DNA of 64,000 nucleotides from Geothermobacter hydrogeniphilus (lineage in GTDB: Bacteria; Desulfobacterota; Desulfuromonadia; Desulfuromonadales; Geothermobacteraceae): NCBI RefSeq assembly GCF_002898515.1, contig NZ_PPFX01000001.1, forward strand, positions 62,001-126,000, written 5' to 3'. The notes under the pieces are model-generated. The model was not told where the DNA came from. It ran no database searches and was given only the letters and a program-made list of their open reading frames with translations. Shown in pieces: positions 24,521 to 33,355 of this stretch. The position numbers and the translations under genes were made by a program. The first letter of the stretch is position 1, and every line of letters starts with the position of its first letter.

Positions 24521-25368
24521 GCCTCCAGCCGTTTGCCGGTCAGGCGCAGAAAGACATCTTCGAGGGTGGTCTCACGGATGCGCACCGACATCTCCAGTTG
24601 TTTCAGCCGCTCGAGGGCCGCTTCCCGGGTGGTGAAAAATTCGTTGTCCAAGGCCTCTTCCCGGTAGATGTCGAGGACGAAATGGCCGGCCTGCTGTTTC
24701 AGTTCGGCCGGGGTGCCTTCGGCGATGATCCGTGCCCGGTCGATGATCAGTACCCGGTCGGCGAGGCTGTCGGCTTCTTCGATATAGTGGGTGGTGAGAA
24801 AAACCGTACACTGCTGTTCCTGGTTGATGCGACGCAGAAAGGCCCACATGCGGCGCCGGCTGTGCGGGTCAAGGCCGACCGTCGGTTCATCGAGAAACAG
24901 GATCGCCGGCTGGTGGAGCAGGGCACGGGCGATGACCAGTTTGCGTTTCATCCCGCCGGAGAGCTTGCCGGCCGGGGTGTCGCGTTTTTCGTTCAGGGCC
25001 GCGAAGTCGAGGCAGAAATTGATCCGTTCGCTGAGCTCCCGTCCGCCAAGGCCGAACAAGCGGCCGTGAACCCGCAGGTTTTCACGGACCGTCAGTTCCT
25101 TGTCGAGATTATTGTGCTGGGGCACGACGCCGATCATTTTTTTGACGGCCAGTCGACCCGGGTCGAAGTCTTCTCCACGATAACGGATGCGTCCGCGATC
25201 CGGAGAGAGCAGCCCGGTCAGCAGATTGATCGTCGTGGTTTTCCCGGCACCGTTGGGGCCGAGAAAGGCGAACAATTCCCCCCGGGCGACCCGGAAGCTG
25301 ATTCCGTCGACCGCGCGGGTTGTTCCGAATCGGCGGCAGAGGTCGATGACTTCGATTTCAGCGGGCAT
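24517..25368 (-). CDS. ABC-2 type transporter ATPase, first gene of the B12-riboswitch operon
   Basis: A 283-residue ATPase of the CcmA/NodI-like exporter group: Walker A GPNGAGKTT, Q-loop VVPQHNN, signature LSGGMKRK, Walker B ILFLDEPTVGLDP and H-loop TTHYIEEAD. ATG 25368 is chosen because the next in-frame ATG upstream (25392) lies inside the terminator-like stem at 25381-25413. No strong ribosome site is visible between that stem and the start. This is the first gene after the minus-strand cobalamin riboswitch. Confidence 0.88.
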   Translation of the reverse strand: MPAEIEVIDLCRRFGTTRAVDGISFRVARGELFAFLGPNGAGKTTTINLLTGLLSPDRGRIRYRGEDFDPGRLAVKKMIGVVPQHNNLDKELTVRENLRVHGRLFGLGGRELSERINFCLDFAALNEKRDTPAGKLSGGMKRKLVIARALLHQPAILFLDEPTVGLDPHSRRRMWAFLRRINQEQQCTVFLTTHYIEEADSLADRVLIIDRARIIAEGTPAELKQQAGHFVLDIYREEALDNEFFTTREAALERLKQLEMSVRIRETTLEDVFLRLTGKRLEA

Positions 25369-25375
25369 AGAAATA

Positions 25376-25413
25376 AAAAAGGTCCGCACCACCCCGGCAG
25401 GGGCGTGCGGACC
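25376..25413 (-). terminator. Attenuator hairpin of the minus-strand cobalamin riboswitch
   Basis: On the minus strand a long stem (GGTCCGCAC with GTGCGGACC, inner CCCC/GGGG) runs straight into TTTTTTATTTCT and then the ATPase ATG. Its place between the aptamer and the gene makes it the likely expression platform. Confidence 0.75.
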
Positions 25414-25473
25414 TTGCGTTTTTAAGATCCGGTCAGTCCACTTTCCCTGAACCCCGGGGAAGAATGTGGCGGG

Positions 25474-25655
25474 TTCGTTCCGGCAGGTCTTCTGGCTCGC
25501 GAATCATCCTCCGGACCGCCTTCCCGATCGTATTGATCAGTGGCTGTCGGTCCTTCGTCCTCGCTCACAGCGGCGGGTCCGCGGGGGATTTGCACCCCTC
25601 TTCCCTATCAAGCCCCATCGGGGCACCGGCGAACAGGTATTCTCAATGGTCCGCA
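25474..25655 (-). promoter_or_regulatory. Cobalamin (AdoCbl) riboswitch, minus strand
   Basis: Read on the minus strand it has GGGGTGCAAATCCCC, CCGCCGCTGTGA, GCCACTG, GGGAAGGCGG and the B12 box AGCCAGAAGACCTGCC, in canonical order. It controls the ABC-2/BtuCDF-like/cbiL operon through the hairpin at 25376-25413. Edges are approximate. Confidence 0.9.
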
Positions 25656-25751
25656 TTTTTAACATGAAGCAGGTGCTGCTGACAAGGCCGGTGTCCCGCC
25701 ACGTCCGGGTTGTTGACTTAAGCATTCGATATCGATAAGGTACCTGACATT

Positions 25752-25918
25752 GTTTTCAGGTGTCCGCATATCGTGGATGAAAAGGGAACCCGGTGTAAAT
25801 CCGGGACGGGCCCGCCGCTGTGACCGGGGACGAACGTCGCATGAATGCCACTGATCAATGCGATCGGGAAGGCGCGACAAGTCGCTTGATCCGGAAGTCA
25901 GAAGACCTGCCTGAAACG
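25752..25918 (+). promoter_or_regulatory. Cobalamin (AdoCbl) riboswitch, plus strand
   Basis: Canonical elements in order on the plus strand: AAAAGGGAACCCGGTGTAAA, CCGCCGCTGTGACC, GCCACTG, GGGAAGGCG and the B12 box AGTCAGAAGACCTGCC. It precedes cbiK by 130 bp. Edges are approximate. It is divergent from the riboswitch at 25474-25655. Confidence 0.92.
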
Positions 25919-25979
25919 TTGTTGATTTCCTGTGGCGCAGGGAATTGACGGAAAACAGGATTCTGGGATACAGACAGGG

Positions 25980-26024
25980 AAATCCCGGATCAATTATTTT
26001 TAATTGGTCCGGGATTTTTTTATT
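25980..26024 (+). terminator. Attenuator/terminator of the cbiK riboswitch
   Basis: AATCCCGGATCAATTA pairs with TAATTGGTCCGGGATT around a TTTT loop (one G·T and a small bulge), followed by a T run. It lies between the aptamer and the cbiK ribosome site, so it is the likely off-switch. Confidence 0.85.
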
Positions 26025-26049
26025 CCGGGTCGTAAACACCGGAGGTTCC

Positions 26050-27030
26050 ATGAAAAAATCGGTTGTTGTTGCGGTTGCCCTGGCTTTGTTTCTGTCCACC
26101 CTGCAGGCCCGGGCCGGAGAGTATCGGGTGGCACACAGGAGCGGAATTGTCCTGGCGATGTTCGGCACCACTGTCGAGCCCGCGCTGCAGGGGTTGCTCA
26201 ACATCAGGGATCGAATGAAAAAAGCCTACCCCGAGACCCCGGTTCGTTTTGCCTTTACCTCGAACATCATCCGGAAGATCTGGCAAAAGCGGGCTGCCGA
26301 TCCGGCCTACATCAAGGCCCATCCGAACATCCCGCCGGAGATTCTGCATGTCCAGGGACCGCTGGCCGCTATCGCCAACTTCCAGGACGACGGTTATGAC
26401 ACCCTGGTGGTGCAGCCCACCCACATTGCCCCGGCCGAGGAATTTCTTGACCTGACCGCCTATGTGGAGGCCCTGGCATCCATCGACACCATCAAGAAGA
26501 GATTCAAGCCCTTCCACAAGCTGGTTATCGGCCGCCCCCTGCTGGGAACTTTCGGGATTGAACATCCGTATGCCGAAGATATCAAAACCGCGGTCAAGGC
26601 GATGCGGGAGGATGTGGAGCGGGCGAGAAAGAATGGTGCGGCGCTGGTCTACATGGGCCATGGCAATGATCATTTCCCCTCCGGTGGATCCTACCTGCAG
26701 TTCGACCATGAGATGAGCCTGGCCTATCCCGATGTCAAAACCGTCATCGGCACGGTTGAGGGCTACCCCGCAATCGAGCAGGTCCTGGAGACGTTGAAAA
26801 GATCCGGGGTCAAAAAGGTGGTGATTCGAGCCCTTATGATTGTCGCCGGGGATCATGCCACCCATGACATGGCCGGTCCGGGCCAGGATTCATGGAAATC
26901 CATTTTTGAAAAAGAAGGGATCGAGGTTGTCCCCTACCTGCACGGCATGGGAGAGAATGATCGGGTCGCGGATATCTTCGTCAGGCACGCTGCCGATGCT
27001 GCCGCGGATGCAGGCATTGTCCTGAAATAG
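26050..27030 (+). CDS. cbiK: Sirohydrochlorin cobaltochelatase CbiK with signal peptide
   Basis: CbiK inserts cobalt into sirohydrochlorin at the start of anaerobic B12 synthesis. The 326-residue protein matches the CbiK family in the metal/catalytic regions VQPTHIAPAEEFLDL, VYMGHGNDHFP and AGDHATHDMAG. An N-terminal signal peptide (residues 1-22, MKKSVVVAVALALFLSTLQA and a cleavage-like ARAG) implies export, as described for the periplasmic CbiK of Desulfovibrio. ATG 26050 follows GGAGG. It is controlled by the plus-strand cobalamin riboswitch. Exported copies may handle heme or another metal rather than B12. Confidence 0.9.
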   Translation: MKKSVVVAVALALFLSTLQARAGEYRVAHRSGIVLAMFGTTVEPALQGLLNIRDRMKKAYPETPVRFAFTSNIIRKIWQKRAADPAYIKAHPNIPPEILHVQGPLAAIANFQDDGYDTLVVQPTHIAPAEEFLDLTAYVEALASIDTIKKRFKPFHKLVIGRPLLGTFGIEHPYAEDIKTAVKAMREDVERARKNGAALVYMGHGNDHFPSGGSYLQFDHEMSLAYPDVKTVIGTVEGYPAIEQVLETLKRSGVKKVVIRALMIVAGDHATHDMAGPGQDSWKSIFEKEGIEVVPYLHGMGENDRVADIFVRHAADAAADAGIVLK

Positions 27031-27075
27031 ACCTGAAGCCGTGGGGACAACGTCCCGCTGAAGCTGCGTCGCACA

Positions 27076-28494
27076 TCAGGACGGCAGAATCAGCGCGATC
27101 AGATCGAACAGCGGTCCCGGATAGATGCCGAGCAACAGGACCGCCAGCAGGCAGACGCCCAGCACGGTGTGTTCACTCGCGCTGCCCCGGTCAAGGCAGA
27201 GATCCCGTTCGCGGGTGAGGAACATGACGATTACCGGGCGCAGGTAGTAATAGAGTGAAACCAGCGAGGCGAGGATGCCGAGCAGGGCGATGCCGAGATG
27301 GTCGGTCTTGATGGCGGCATGGAAGATGTTGAACTTGGCGATGAAGCCGGCGGTCGGCGGGATGCCGGCCAGCGACAGCAGGAAGAAGGCCAGCGCACTG
27401 CCGCGTCGCGGGTGGTGATAGCCGAGGCCGCGCAGATCCTTGTAATTCTGCGGCTCCTCCCCCTGGATGGCGAAGGCGGTCAGCACTCCGAAGGCGCCGA
27501 GGTTGGAGAGGGTGTAGACCACCAGGTAGAAGATTACCGCGCTGCGGCCGGTTTCACCACCGGCCAGCAGGCCGATGGTGACGTAGCCCATGTGGGCGAC
27601 CGAAGAGTATGCGAGCATCCGCTTGATGTTGTCCTGGCGCAGGGCGCAGAGGGTGCCGAGGATGATCGAGGCGGCGGCCAGCGCCCAGAGCAGCGGGGCC
27701 AGCGCCTCCAGCCCCCGGCCGATGCCGATCATCAGTGCCACCAAGGCGGCGAACACCGCCCCCTTGGAGCCGGTCGAGAGCAGGGCGGTGACCGGTGCCG
27801 GGGCGCCCTGGTAGACATCGGGGGTCCAGAGATGGAAGGGCACCAGTGAGACCTTGAAGCCGGCGGCGCAGAGGATCAGCGCCCAGCCGAGCAGGCCCAG
27901 GGGACGCAGCTTTCCGCCTTCGAGCAGCGCCTGGTGCATTTCGGCGAAATGGAAGGTTCCGGTTGTCGCGTAGATCAGGGCGATGCCGAAGCCGAGCAGG
28001 CCGGTGGCGACGATGCCCATCACCAGGTATTTCAGCCCCGCCTCGGTGCCGCGCGGGCAGGTCTTGTCGATGGCGATCAGGATATAGAGTACCAGGGTGA
28101 AGGATTCCAGACCGACCAGCAGACCGACCAGGGAACTGGCCGAGGAAAGCAGCGCCATCCCTGCGGCGGCGAACAGCACCAGGGCCGGGTATTCTCCGGC
28201 GGGGAAGCGGCGCGCCCGGCCGTAGCGCGGTGAGAGCAGCAGGGTCATCGCCGCCAGCAGGCTCCAGAGAATGGTGAAGAAACGTGCGTAGGGGCCGCTG
28301 CTGAACATGCCGCTGACTTCGGCCACCGGCGGCGGGCAGCCGCCGGCGGTGAGCGCCGCCAACAGGGCGATGGCCACGCCGGTGCCGATCAGGGTGTTGC
28401 GTCGCGGCCACCAGGCGCCAGCCATCAGCAGCGCGGTGGCGCCGAGGGCGAGGATCAGCACCGGCAGCAGGGCGATCAGTTCGGCGCCGCTCAT
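27076..28494 (-). CDS. nuoN: NADH-quinone oxidoreductase subunit N
   Basis: An antiporter-like proton-pumping membrane subunit of complex I, 472 residues, with about 13-14 helices. The conserved membrane motif region with the pump lysines is visible around KYLVMGIVATGLLGFG and SLVPFHLWTPDVYQGAPAPV. The C-terminus reads FLLSLAGIPPTAGFIAKF. It is the last gene of the minus-strand nuo operon. Its ATG overlaps the nuoM stop by 4 bp. Confidence 0.96.
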   Translation of the reverse strand: MSGAELIALLPVLILALGATALLMAGAWWPRRNTLIGTGVAIALLAALTAGGCPPPVAEVSGMFSSGPYARFFTILWSLLAAMTLLLSPRYGRARRFPAGEYPALVLFAAAGMALLSSASSLVGLLVGLESFTLVLYILIAIDKTCPRGTEAGLKYLVMGIVATGLLGFGIALIYATTGTFHFAEMHQALLEGGKLRPLGLLGWALILCAAGFKVSLVPFHLWTPDVYQGAPAPVTALLSTGSKGAVFAALVALMIGIGRGLEALAPLLWALAAASIILGTLCALRQDNIKRMLAYSSVAHMGYVTIGLLAGGETGRSAVIFYLVVYTLSNLGAFGVLTAFAIQGEEPQNYKDLRGLGYHHPRRGSALAFFLLSLAGIPPTAGFIAKFNIFHAAIKTDHLGIALLGILASLVSLYYYLRPVIVMFLTRERDLCLDRGSASEHTVLGVCLLAVLLLGIYPGPLFDLIALILPS

Positions 28495-29984
28495 GGCAGA
28501 CCTCCGTGGGCGGCGACCAGCGGAGCCGCCTGCTCAAGCAGAATTTTTACCGGCAGATGCAGGTGGGCAAGGAAGGTCTCCGGATAGAGCCCGAGCCAGA
28601 GAGTGAAGAAGACCAGCGGTGCCAGGGCCACGACTTCCAGGGTGGTCAGGTCGGGCCAGGGGCGGCCGGCCGGGCGTTCACCCCAGAGCAGCTCCTGGAC
28701 CATGCGCAGGATGTAGGCGGCGGCGAACACCACCCCGACCACCGCCAGCGCGCCCCACAGGGGCCGGACCTGGAAGGTGCCGGCGAAGACCAGGATCTCG
28801 CCGCTGAAATTGGCCAGTCCCGGCAGACCGAGGGAGGCCAGGGCGAAAAACAGGAAGAAGCAGGAGAAGATCGGCGCTTCCTGCCACATCCCGCCCAGCT
28901 TGGCCAGTTCGCGGGTGCCGGTACGGCGGCGCAGCATCGACACCAGGGCGAACAGGGCGCCGGTGGTCAGGCCGTGGCAGAGCATCAGCAGGATCGCCCC
29001 TTCCAGCGCCAGCACGTTGGCGGCCGCCAGGCCGAGCATGATCACCCCGAGATGGGAGACCGACGAGTAGGCGATCAGGCGCTTGACATCCCCCTGGATA
29101 TAGGCACACCAGGCTGCGTAAAACAGCCCGACCAGGGCCAAAAACGCCAGCAGTGGCAGGCTGGCCGCGGCGCTCTGCGGAAAGAGCGGGAAGGCGAAGC
29201 GGAGGATGCCGAAGACCCCGGTCTTGAGCAGCAGCCCGGCCAGGTCGAGGGAGCCGGCCGCCGGGGCGACGGTGTGGGCGTCGGGCAGCCAGGTATGCAG
29301 CGGCACCACCGGCACCTTGACCAGGAAGCCGAGCATGAAGCCGGCGTAGAGCCAGGGCTCCCAGGCGCCGCAGTCGGTGTGCTTCAATGCTTCGAGGGCG
29401 AAGCTGTAATCGCCGGTCTGCTTACCGTGCAGCAGGTAGAGGCCGATGATCGCCAGCAGCATCAGCAGTGAACCGGCGAGGGTGAAGAGAAAGAACTTGA
29501 CCGCGGCGTAAACTCGCCGGCCGTGTCCCCAGATGCCGATCAGGAAGAACATCGGGATCAGCATCACCTCCCAGAAGAGGTAGAAGAGCAGCAGGTCGCT
29601 GGCCAGGAAAACACCGAGGATGCCGGCTTCCATCAGCAGCAGCAGGGCGTAGAAGAAGGCCGGATGTTTCTTCTGGTGCCAGGAGATTAGCACCGCGATC
29701 ACCTGCAGGAAGGCGGTCAGCACCACCATCAGCAGGGAGAGCCCGTCCATCGCCAGGGTGAAGCGCGCTCCGAGCCGCTCGATCCAGGGATAGTCCTCAC
29801 GCAGGTACCAGCCGGCGGCATCCGGCTGCTGGCAGAACACCCAGGCGCACAACGCCAGCATCACCAGCGTGGTCGCCAGGGTGAGCGCCCGGCACAGGTC
29901 CGGCTTGCGGCGAAAGAGCAGGCAGAGCCCGGTCCCGGCCAGCGGCAGCAGCAGCAGCGATGTCAGTACAGGAAAGGAGGTCAT
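28491..29984 (-). CDS. nuoM: NADH-quinone oxidoreductase subunit M
   Basis: An antiporter-like proton-pumping subunit, 497 residues. Family marks include LFWEVMLIPMFFLIGIWG (with the key Glu), VPLHTWLPDAHTVAPAAGS and RLIAYSSVSHLGVIMLG. It overlaps nuoN by 4 bp and follows nuoL after 57 bp. That spacer is one of the few in the operon without repeat sequence. Confidence 0.96.
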   Translation of the reverse strand: MTSFPVLTSLLLLPLAGTGLCLLFRRKPDLCRALTLATTLVMLALCAWVFCQQPDAAGWYLREDYPWIERLGARFTLAMDGLSLLMVVLTAFLQVIAVLISWHQKKHPAFFYALLLLMEAGILGVFLASDLLLFYLFWEVMLIPMFFLIGIWGHGRRVYAAVKFFLFTLAGSLLMLLAIIGLYLLHGKQTGDYSFALEALKHTDCGAWEPWLYAGFMLGFLVKVPVVPLHTWLPDAHTVAPAAGSLDLAGLLLKTGVFGILRFAFPLFPQSAAASLPLLAFLALVGLFYAAWCAYIQGDVKRLIAYSSVSHLGVIMLGLAAANVLALEGAILLMLCHGLTTGALFALVSMLRRRTGTRELAKLGGMWQEAPIFSCFFLFFALASLGLPGLANFSGEILVFAGTFQVRPLWGALAVVGVVFAAAYILRMVQELLWGERPAGRPWPDLTTLEVVALAPLVFFTLWLGLYPETFLAHLHLPVKILLEQAAPLVAAHGGLP

Positions 29985-30041
29985 CGGAGCCCGTTTTCTG
30001 TTTCCCGTGTGCAGTTCAGCATATTACGTTCATCTCACATC

Positions 30042-31907
30042 TCATCCTTTAACCATCTCCAGCAGGAACCAGCCGAGCATCAGGACCAGCCCCCAGGCGA
30101 AGCCGTGCAGGTAGGTGCTGATGCGGCCGGTGGCCAGCTGCCGGGTGCGATCACCCTGTTTCTGGGTTACGCCGGCCAGGCCGTGCAGAGTCCCCTCGAT
30201 CACCGTCTGGTCGAGGCCCAGGCCGCAGAAGCGGGCGATGGCCCGAAATGGCTTCAGCAGGCTCCATTCGACCAGGCGATCGGCCTGCCAGCCGTGCAGC
30301 AGAAAGTGTTTGTACCAGGCGGGGCGTTCGCCGGGAAAAGAACGATAGAGTCCGACGGCGGCGAACAGGCCGAGAGCGAACAGGCACACGGCGGTCACCG
30401 TCAGCGCCAGTTCGGTGGCATGATCGACCAGCGGTTTCGCCTCACTTCCGGTCAGCAGGCGATGCAGCAGTTCATGCCCGCCCCAGACCGACGGAAGATT
30501 GAACAGTCCGCCGAACAGGCCGAGCAGGGCCAGTGGCGGCAGGGTCCAGCGCATCAGGGTCGGCAGCGGATGCGGTTTCCCGGGGCTGCGCGGCGGACCG
30601 GTAAAGACCAGGAAAAAGAGGCGGAAGCTGTAGAAGCTGGTCAGCAGGGCGCTCAGCGTGCCAAGCGCCCAGGCCAGGCGCAGTCCGTTTCCTCCCGCGG
30701 CGTACGCAGCCACCAGGATGCCGTCCTTGGAGAAAAAGCCACCGGTCAGCGGCGCTCCCGCCAGGCACAGCAGGCCGGCAAGAAAGAGGATCGTGACCAG
30801 GGGGGATTTTTTCGCCACCCCGCCCATTTTGTAGATGTCGTTCTCCTCGTGGCAGAGGTGGATGACGCAGCCGGCGCCCATGAACAGCAGGGCCTTGAAG
30901 AAGGCGTGGGTATAAAGGTGGAACATCGCTCCGGAAACGCTTCCGGCGCCGACGGCGATGAACATGTAGCCGATCTGGCTCATGGTCGAGTAGGCCAGCA
31001 CCCGCTTGATCTCCCGCTGCGCCAGGGCGCAGGTGGCGGCGTAGAAGGCGGTCAGCCCGCCGACCAGGGCGATGGCGGTCATCCCGGTCGCTGACAGGGA
31101 GACCAGCGGGAACAGCCGGCAGAGCAGGTAGACTCCGGCGGTGACCATGGTCGCGGCGTGGATCAGTGCCGAAACCGGGGTCGGCCCGGCCATGGCGTCG
31201 GGCAGCCAGGTCATCAGCGGCAGCTGGGCGCTCTTGCCGCTCGCCCCGGCCAGCAGCAGCAGCACGATGGCGGTGATCGCGGCAGCCGGAAGCTGGCCGG
31301 CGAAGGCATTGATTTCGGGAATTCCGAGTTGGCCGGAGGCGGAGAACAGCCACAGCAGTGCGATGGCGAAGAAGACATCCCCGACCCGGGTGACCAGGAA
31401 GGCTTTCTGCCCGGCGCGGGCATTCTTCAGCTCGCGGTACCAGAAGCCGATCAGGCCGTAGGAACAGAAGCCGACTCCTTCCCAGCCGAGAAACAGCAGC
31501 AGCAGGTTGTCGGCCAGGACGATGGTCAGCATGGCGAAAACAAACAGGTTGAGCAGGGCGAAGAAGCGCGCCGTATCCTGCTCCTTTTCCATGTAGCCGA
31601 CCGCGTAGAGGTGGATCAGGGTCGAGACCCCGGTGACCATCAGCGTCATTGAGGCAGCCAGCGGGTCGAAGAGGATGCCGAAGTCGGCCCGCAGGTTGCC
31701 GCTCGCCAGCCAGGTTGCCAGCACCGTGCGGGTTCCTTCGCCGGAGGAGAGGGGCCAGAGCAGGCAGCTGGCGACGAAACTGGCGGACACCGCGGCCACG
31801 GCGATCCAGCCGCGCGCGGCACGCGGGAAGCGCATCCCGAAGAGGATGTTGATGCCCGCCCCGATCAGAGGCAGCAGCGGTATCAGGAACAGCAGCTTGG
31901 CGTTCAT
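30042..31907 (-). CDS. nuoL: NADH-quinone oxidoreductase subunit L
   Basis: The distal proton-pumping subunit of complex I with the long C-terminal lateral helix, 621 residues. Visible marks are FLGWEGVGFCSYGLIGFWY, LPLMTWLPDAMAGPTPVSAL and VLAYSTMSQIGYMFIA. The C-terminal 120 residues carry the amphipathic helix and the last membrane anchor. The start overlaps the nuoK stop by 4 bp. Confidence 0.97.
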   Translation of the reverse strand: MNAKLLFLIPLLPLIGAGINILFGMRFPRAARGWIAVAAVSASFVASCLLWPLSSGEGTRTVLATWLASGNLRADFGILFDPLAASMTLMVTGVSTLIHLYAVGYMEKEQDTARFFALLNLFVFAMLTIVLADNLLLLFLGWEGVGFCSYGLIGFWYRELKNARAGQKAFLVTRVGDVFFAIALLWLFSASGQLGIPEINAFAGQLPAAAITAIVLLLLAGASGKSAQLPLMTWLPDAMAGPTPVSALIHAATMVTAGVYLLCRLFPLVSLSATGMTAIALVGGLTAFYAATCALAQREIKRVLAYSTMSQIGYMFIAVGAGSVSGAMFHLYTHAFFKALLFMGAGCVIHLCHEENDIYKMGGVAKKSPLVTILFLAGLLCLAGAPLTGGFFSKDGILVAAYAAGGNGLRLAWALGTLSALLTSFYSFRLFFLVFTGPPRSPGKPHPLPTLMRWTLPPLALLGLFGGLFNLPSVWGGHELLHRLLTGSEAKPLVDHATELALTVTAVCLFALGLFAAVGLYRSFPGERPAWYKHFLLHGWQADRLVEWSLLKPFRAIARFCGLGLDQTVIEGTLHGLAGVTQKQGDRTRQLATGRISTYLHGFAWGLVLMLGWFLLEMVKG

Positions 31908-32209
31908 CCCTTCATCTCGTTATAGGCATCGGCATCAAGGGTTCCCTTGCGCCGGTTGAGGTAGACGACCATCGCCAGGGAGATGGAGACCTCGGCCGAG
32001 GTCAGCGCCATCAGCAGTACCACCAGCAGCTGACCGTCGATGTTGTGCCAGAAGGCCGAGGCGCCGACCAGCGCCAGGCCGACGGCGTTGATCATCACCT
32101 CGACACCGATCAGGATCATGATCAGGCTGCGTCGTGCCAGTACGCAGGCGAAGCCGAGGCCGAACATCAGCCCGGCGACGATCAGCACATGTTCCAGAGG
32201 TACGATCAT
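31904..32209 (-). CDS. nuoK: NADH-quinone oxidoreductase subunit K
   Basis: A small three-helix membrane subunit (101 residues) homologous to MrpC/ND4L. The conserved glutamates in membrane helices are in MILIGVEVMINAVGLALVG and LTSAEVSISLAMVVYL. It overlaps nuoL and nuoJ by 4 bp each, a typical tight arrangement. Confidence 0.96.
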   Translation of the reverse strand: MIVPLEHVLIVAGLMFGLGFACVLARRSLIMILIGVEVMINAVGLALVGASAFWHNIDGQLLVVLLMALTSAEVSISLAMVVYLNRRKGTLDADAYNEMKG

Positions 32210-32727
32210 CGTTCATCTCCCCGGGCCCGGCGGCGGGTACGTTCTCCCCTGCCGACGTAGAAGGCTCCGACCGCCGCGAACAGCAGCTGGAAGGAGACGA
32301 TTTCCACCGCCAGGGCATATTCCTTGAACAGCCCGTAGCCGAAATCGCGCGGTGAAGCATAGAAGTTTGGTCCCCCCGGTCCCGCCTGCGGTTCGGCGGT
32401 CATCAGCAGCAGGGTGCAGACGACAATGCTGCCGGACAGCAGGATCACCGGCGCCCAGCGCTGCCAGCCGGGTCCCCTGGCGGCTTCTCCCGGCGTCAGC
32501 TCCAACATCATGATGATGAACAGGAACAGCACCATGATCGCTCCGGCGTAGATGATCACCTCCCAGGCGGCAACCAGCGGCGCCCCGAGGATGAAGAAGA
32601 TCAGTGCCAGGGCGAAGAAGGCGTGGACCAGGTAGATGACCGCGTGCACCGGGTTCTTCCGGGTGATGGCCATCAGCGTCGCCAGCAGGGCGGCGGCGGA
32701 GAGGATGTAGAAAATGGCTGCAGTCAT
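32206..32727 (-). CDS. nuoJ: NADH-quinone oxidoreductase subunit J
   Basis: A five-helix membrane subunit of complex I (ND6-like), 173 residues. The conserved helix 3 appears as AAWEVIIYAGAIMVLFLFII. ATG 32727 gives the usual N-terminus MTAAIFYILS. An in-frame ATG at 32760 lies inside the GGCCAAG repeat and would add residues unlike the family. No strong ribosome site precedes 32727, so the exact start is less certain than the gene. Confidence 0.93.
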   Translation of the reverse strand: MTAAIFYILSAAALLATLMAITRKNPVHAVIYLVHAFFALALIFFILGAPLVAAWEVIIYAGAIMVLFLFIIMMLELTPGEAARGPGWQRWAPVILLSGSIVVCTLLLMTAEPQAGPGGPNFYASPRDFGYGLFKEYALAVEIVSFQLLFAAVGAFYVGRGERTRRRARGDER

Positions 32728-32731
32728 AAGT

Positions 32732-32764
32732 TCGGCTAAAGGCCAAGGGCCAAAGGCCAAAGGT
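32732..32764. repeat. GGCCAAA/GGCTAAA heptamer repeat between nuoI and nuoJ
   Basis: Four to five consecutive degenerate heptamers (CGGCTAAAGGCCAAGGG, then CCAAAGGCCAAAGG). It is the same motif family as at 33356-33413 and 36777-36863, but only one arm is present here. Confidence 0.7.
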
Positions 32765-32809
32765 TGAATTCAGCTTTCGACACGGTTTCCTGATACTCTT
32801 CCCCAGGGT

Positions 32810-33340
32810 TCATGGCAGCAGACTCCTCACATCCGCCGGCGGACGCTCTTCCTCGCCCTGGCCGCGCGGGTTGACCACGCCGATGCCGGCGTGGCGGTAG
32901 AAGTTGTAGTCAGGCTCCTTGCCCGGGCCGTCGATCAGCAGGTCTTCCTTCTCGTAGACCAGGGTCAGGGGATCGCGGCGACAGATTTCGTAGTCGGCGG
33001 TCATCTGGATGGCGCGGGTCGGGCAGGCCTCGGTACACATGCCGCAGAAGATGCAGCGGGTGAAGTTGATCCGGAACCAGGTTGCATAGCGGCGGCCGTC
33101 TTCCGCCTCCGCGGCCTGCATCGAGATGCAGTCGACCGGGCAGGCGGCGCTGCACAGGTAGCAGGCGACACAACGTTCGCCGCCGTCCGGGTCGCGGGTC
33201 AGCACGATCCGCGCCCGGTAGCGTTCAAAAGGCACCCGCTTCTGTTCCGGGTACTGGATCGTCACCGGTTTGCGGAACATGTTCCGCAGGGTGATCCAGT
33301 AGGCCTGAGCGGTCGCCTTGATGTCTTGATACAGGTTCAT
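32810..33340 (-). CDS. nuoI: NADH-quinone oxidoreductase subunit I
   Basis: A peripheral subunit with two 4Fe-4S clusters (N6a, N6b) that pass electrons toward NuoB. The 176-residue protein has both ferredoxin motifs: [15 protein letters not shown] and [15 protein letters not shown], with the family flank RFINFTR-like RINFTRCIF. It is separated from nuoJ and nuoH by repeat-bearing spacers. Confidence 0.96.
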   Translation of the reverse strand: MNLYQDIKATAQAYWITLRNMFRKPVTIQYPEQKRVPFERYRARIVLTRDPDGGERCVACYLCSAACPVDCISMQAAEAEDGRRYATWFRINFTRCIFCGMCTEACPTRAIQMTADYEICRRDPLTLVYEKEDLLIDGPGKEPDYNFYRHAGIGVVNPRGQGEEERPPADVRSLLP

Positions 33341-33355
33341 AAGATGATTAACATC

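Noticed and set aside
25466-25738. Small plus-strand frames in the riboswitch region
   Set aside because: They lie inside the minus-strand cobalamin aptamer and lack ribosome sites or domains.
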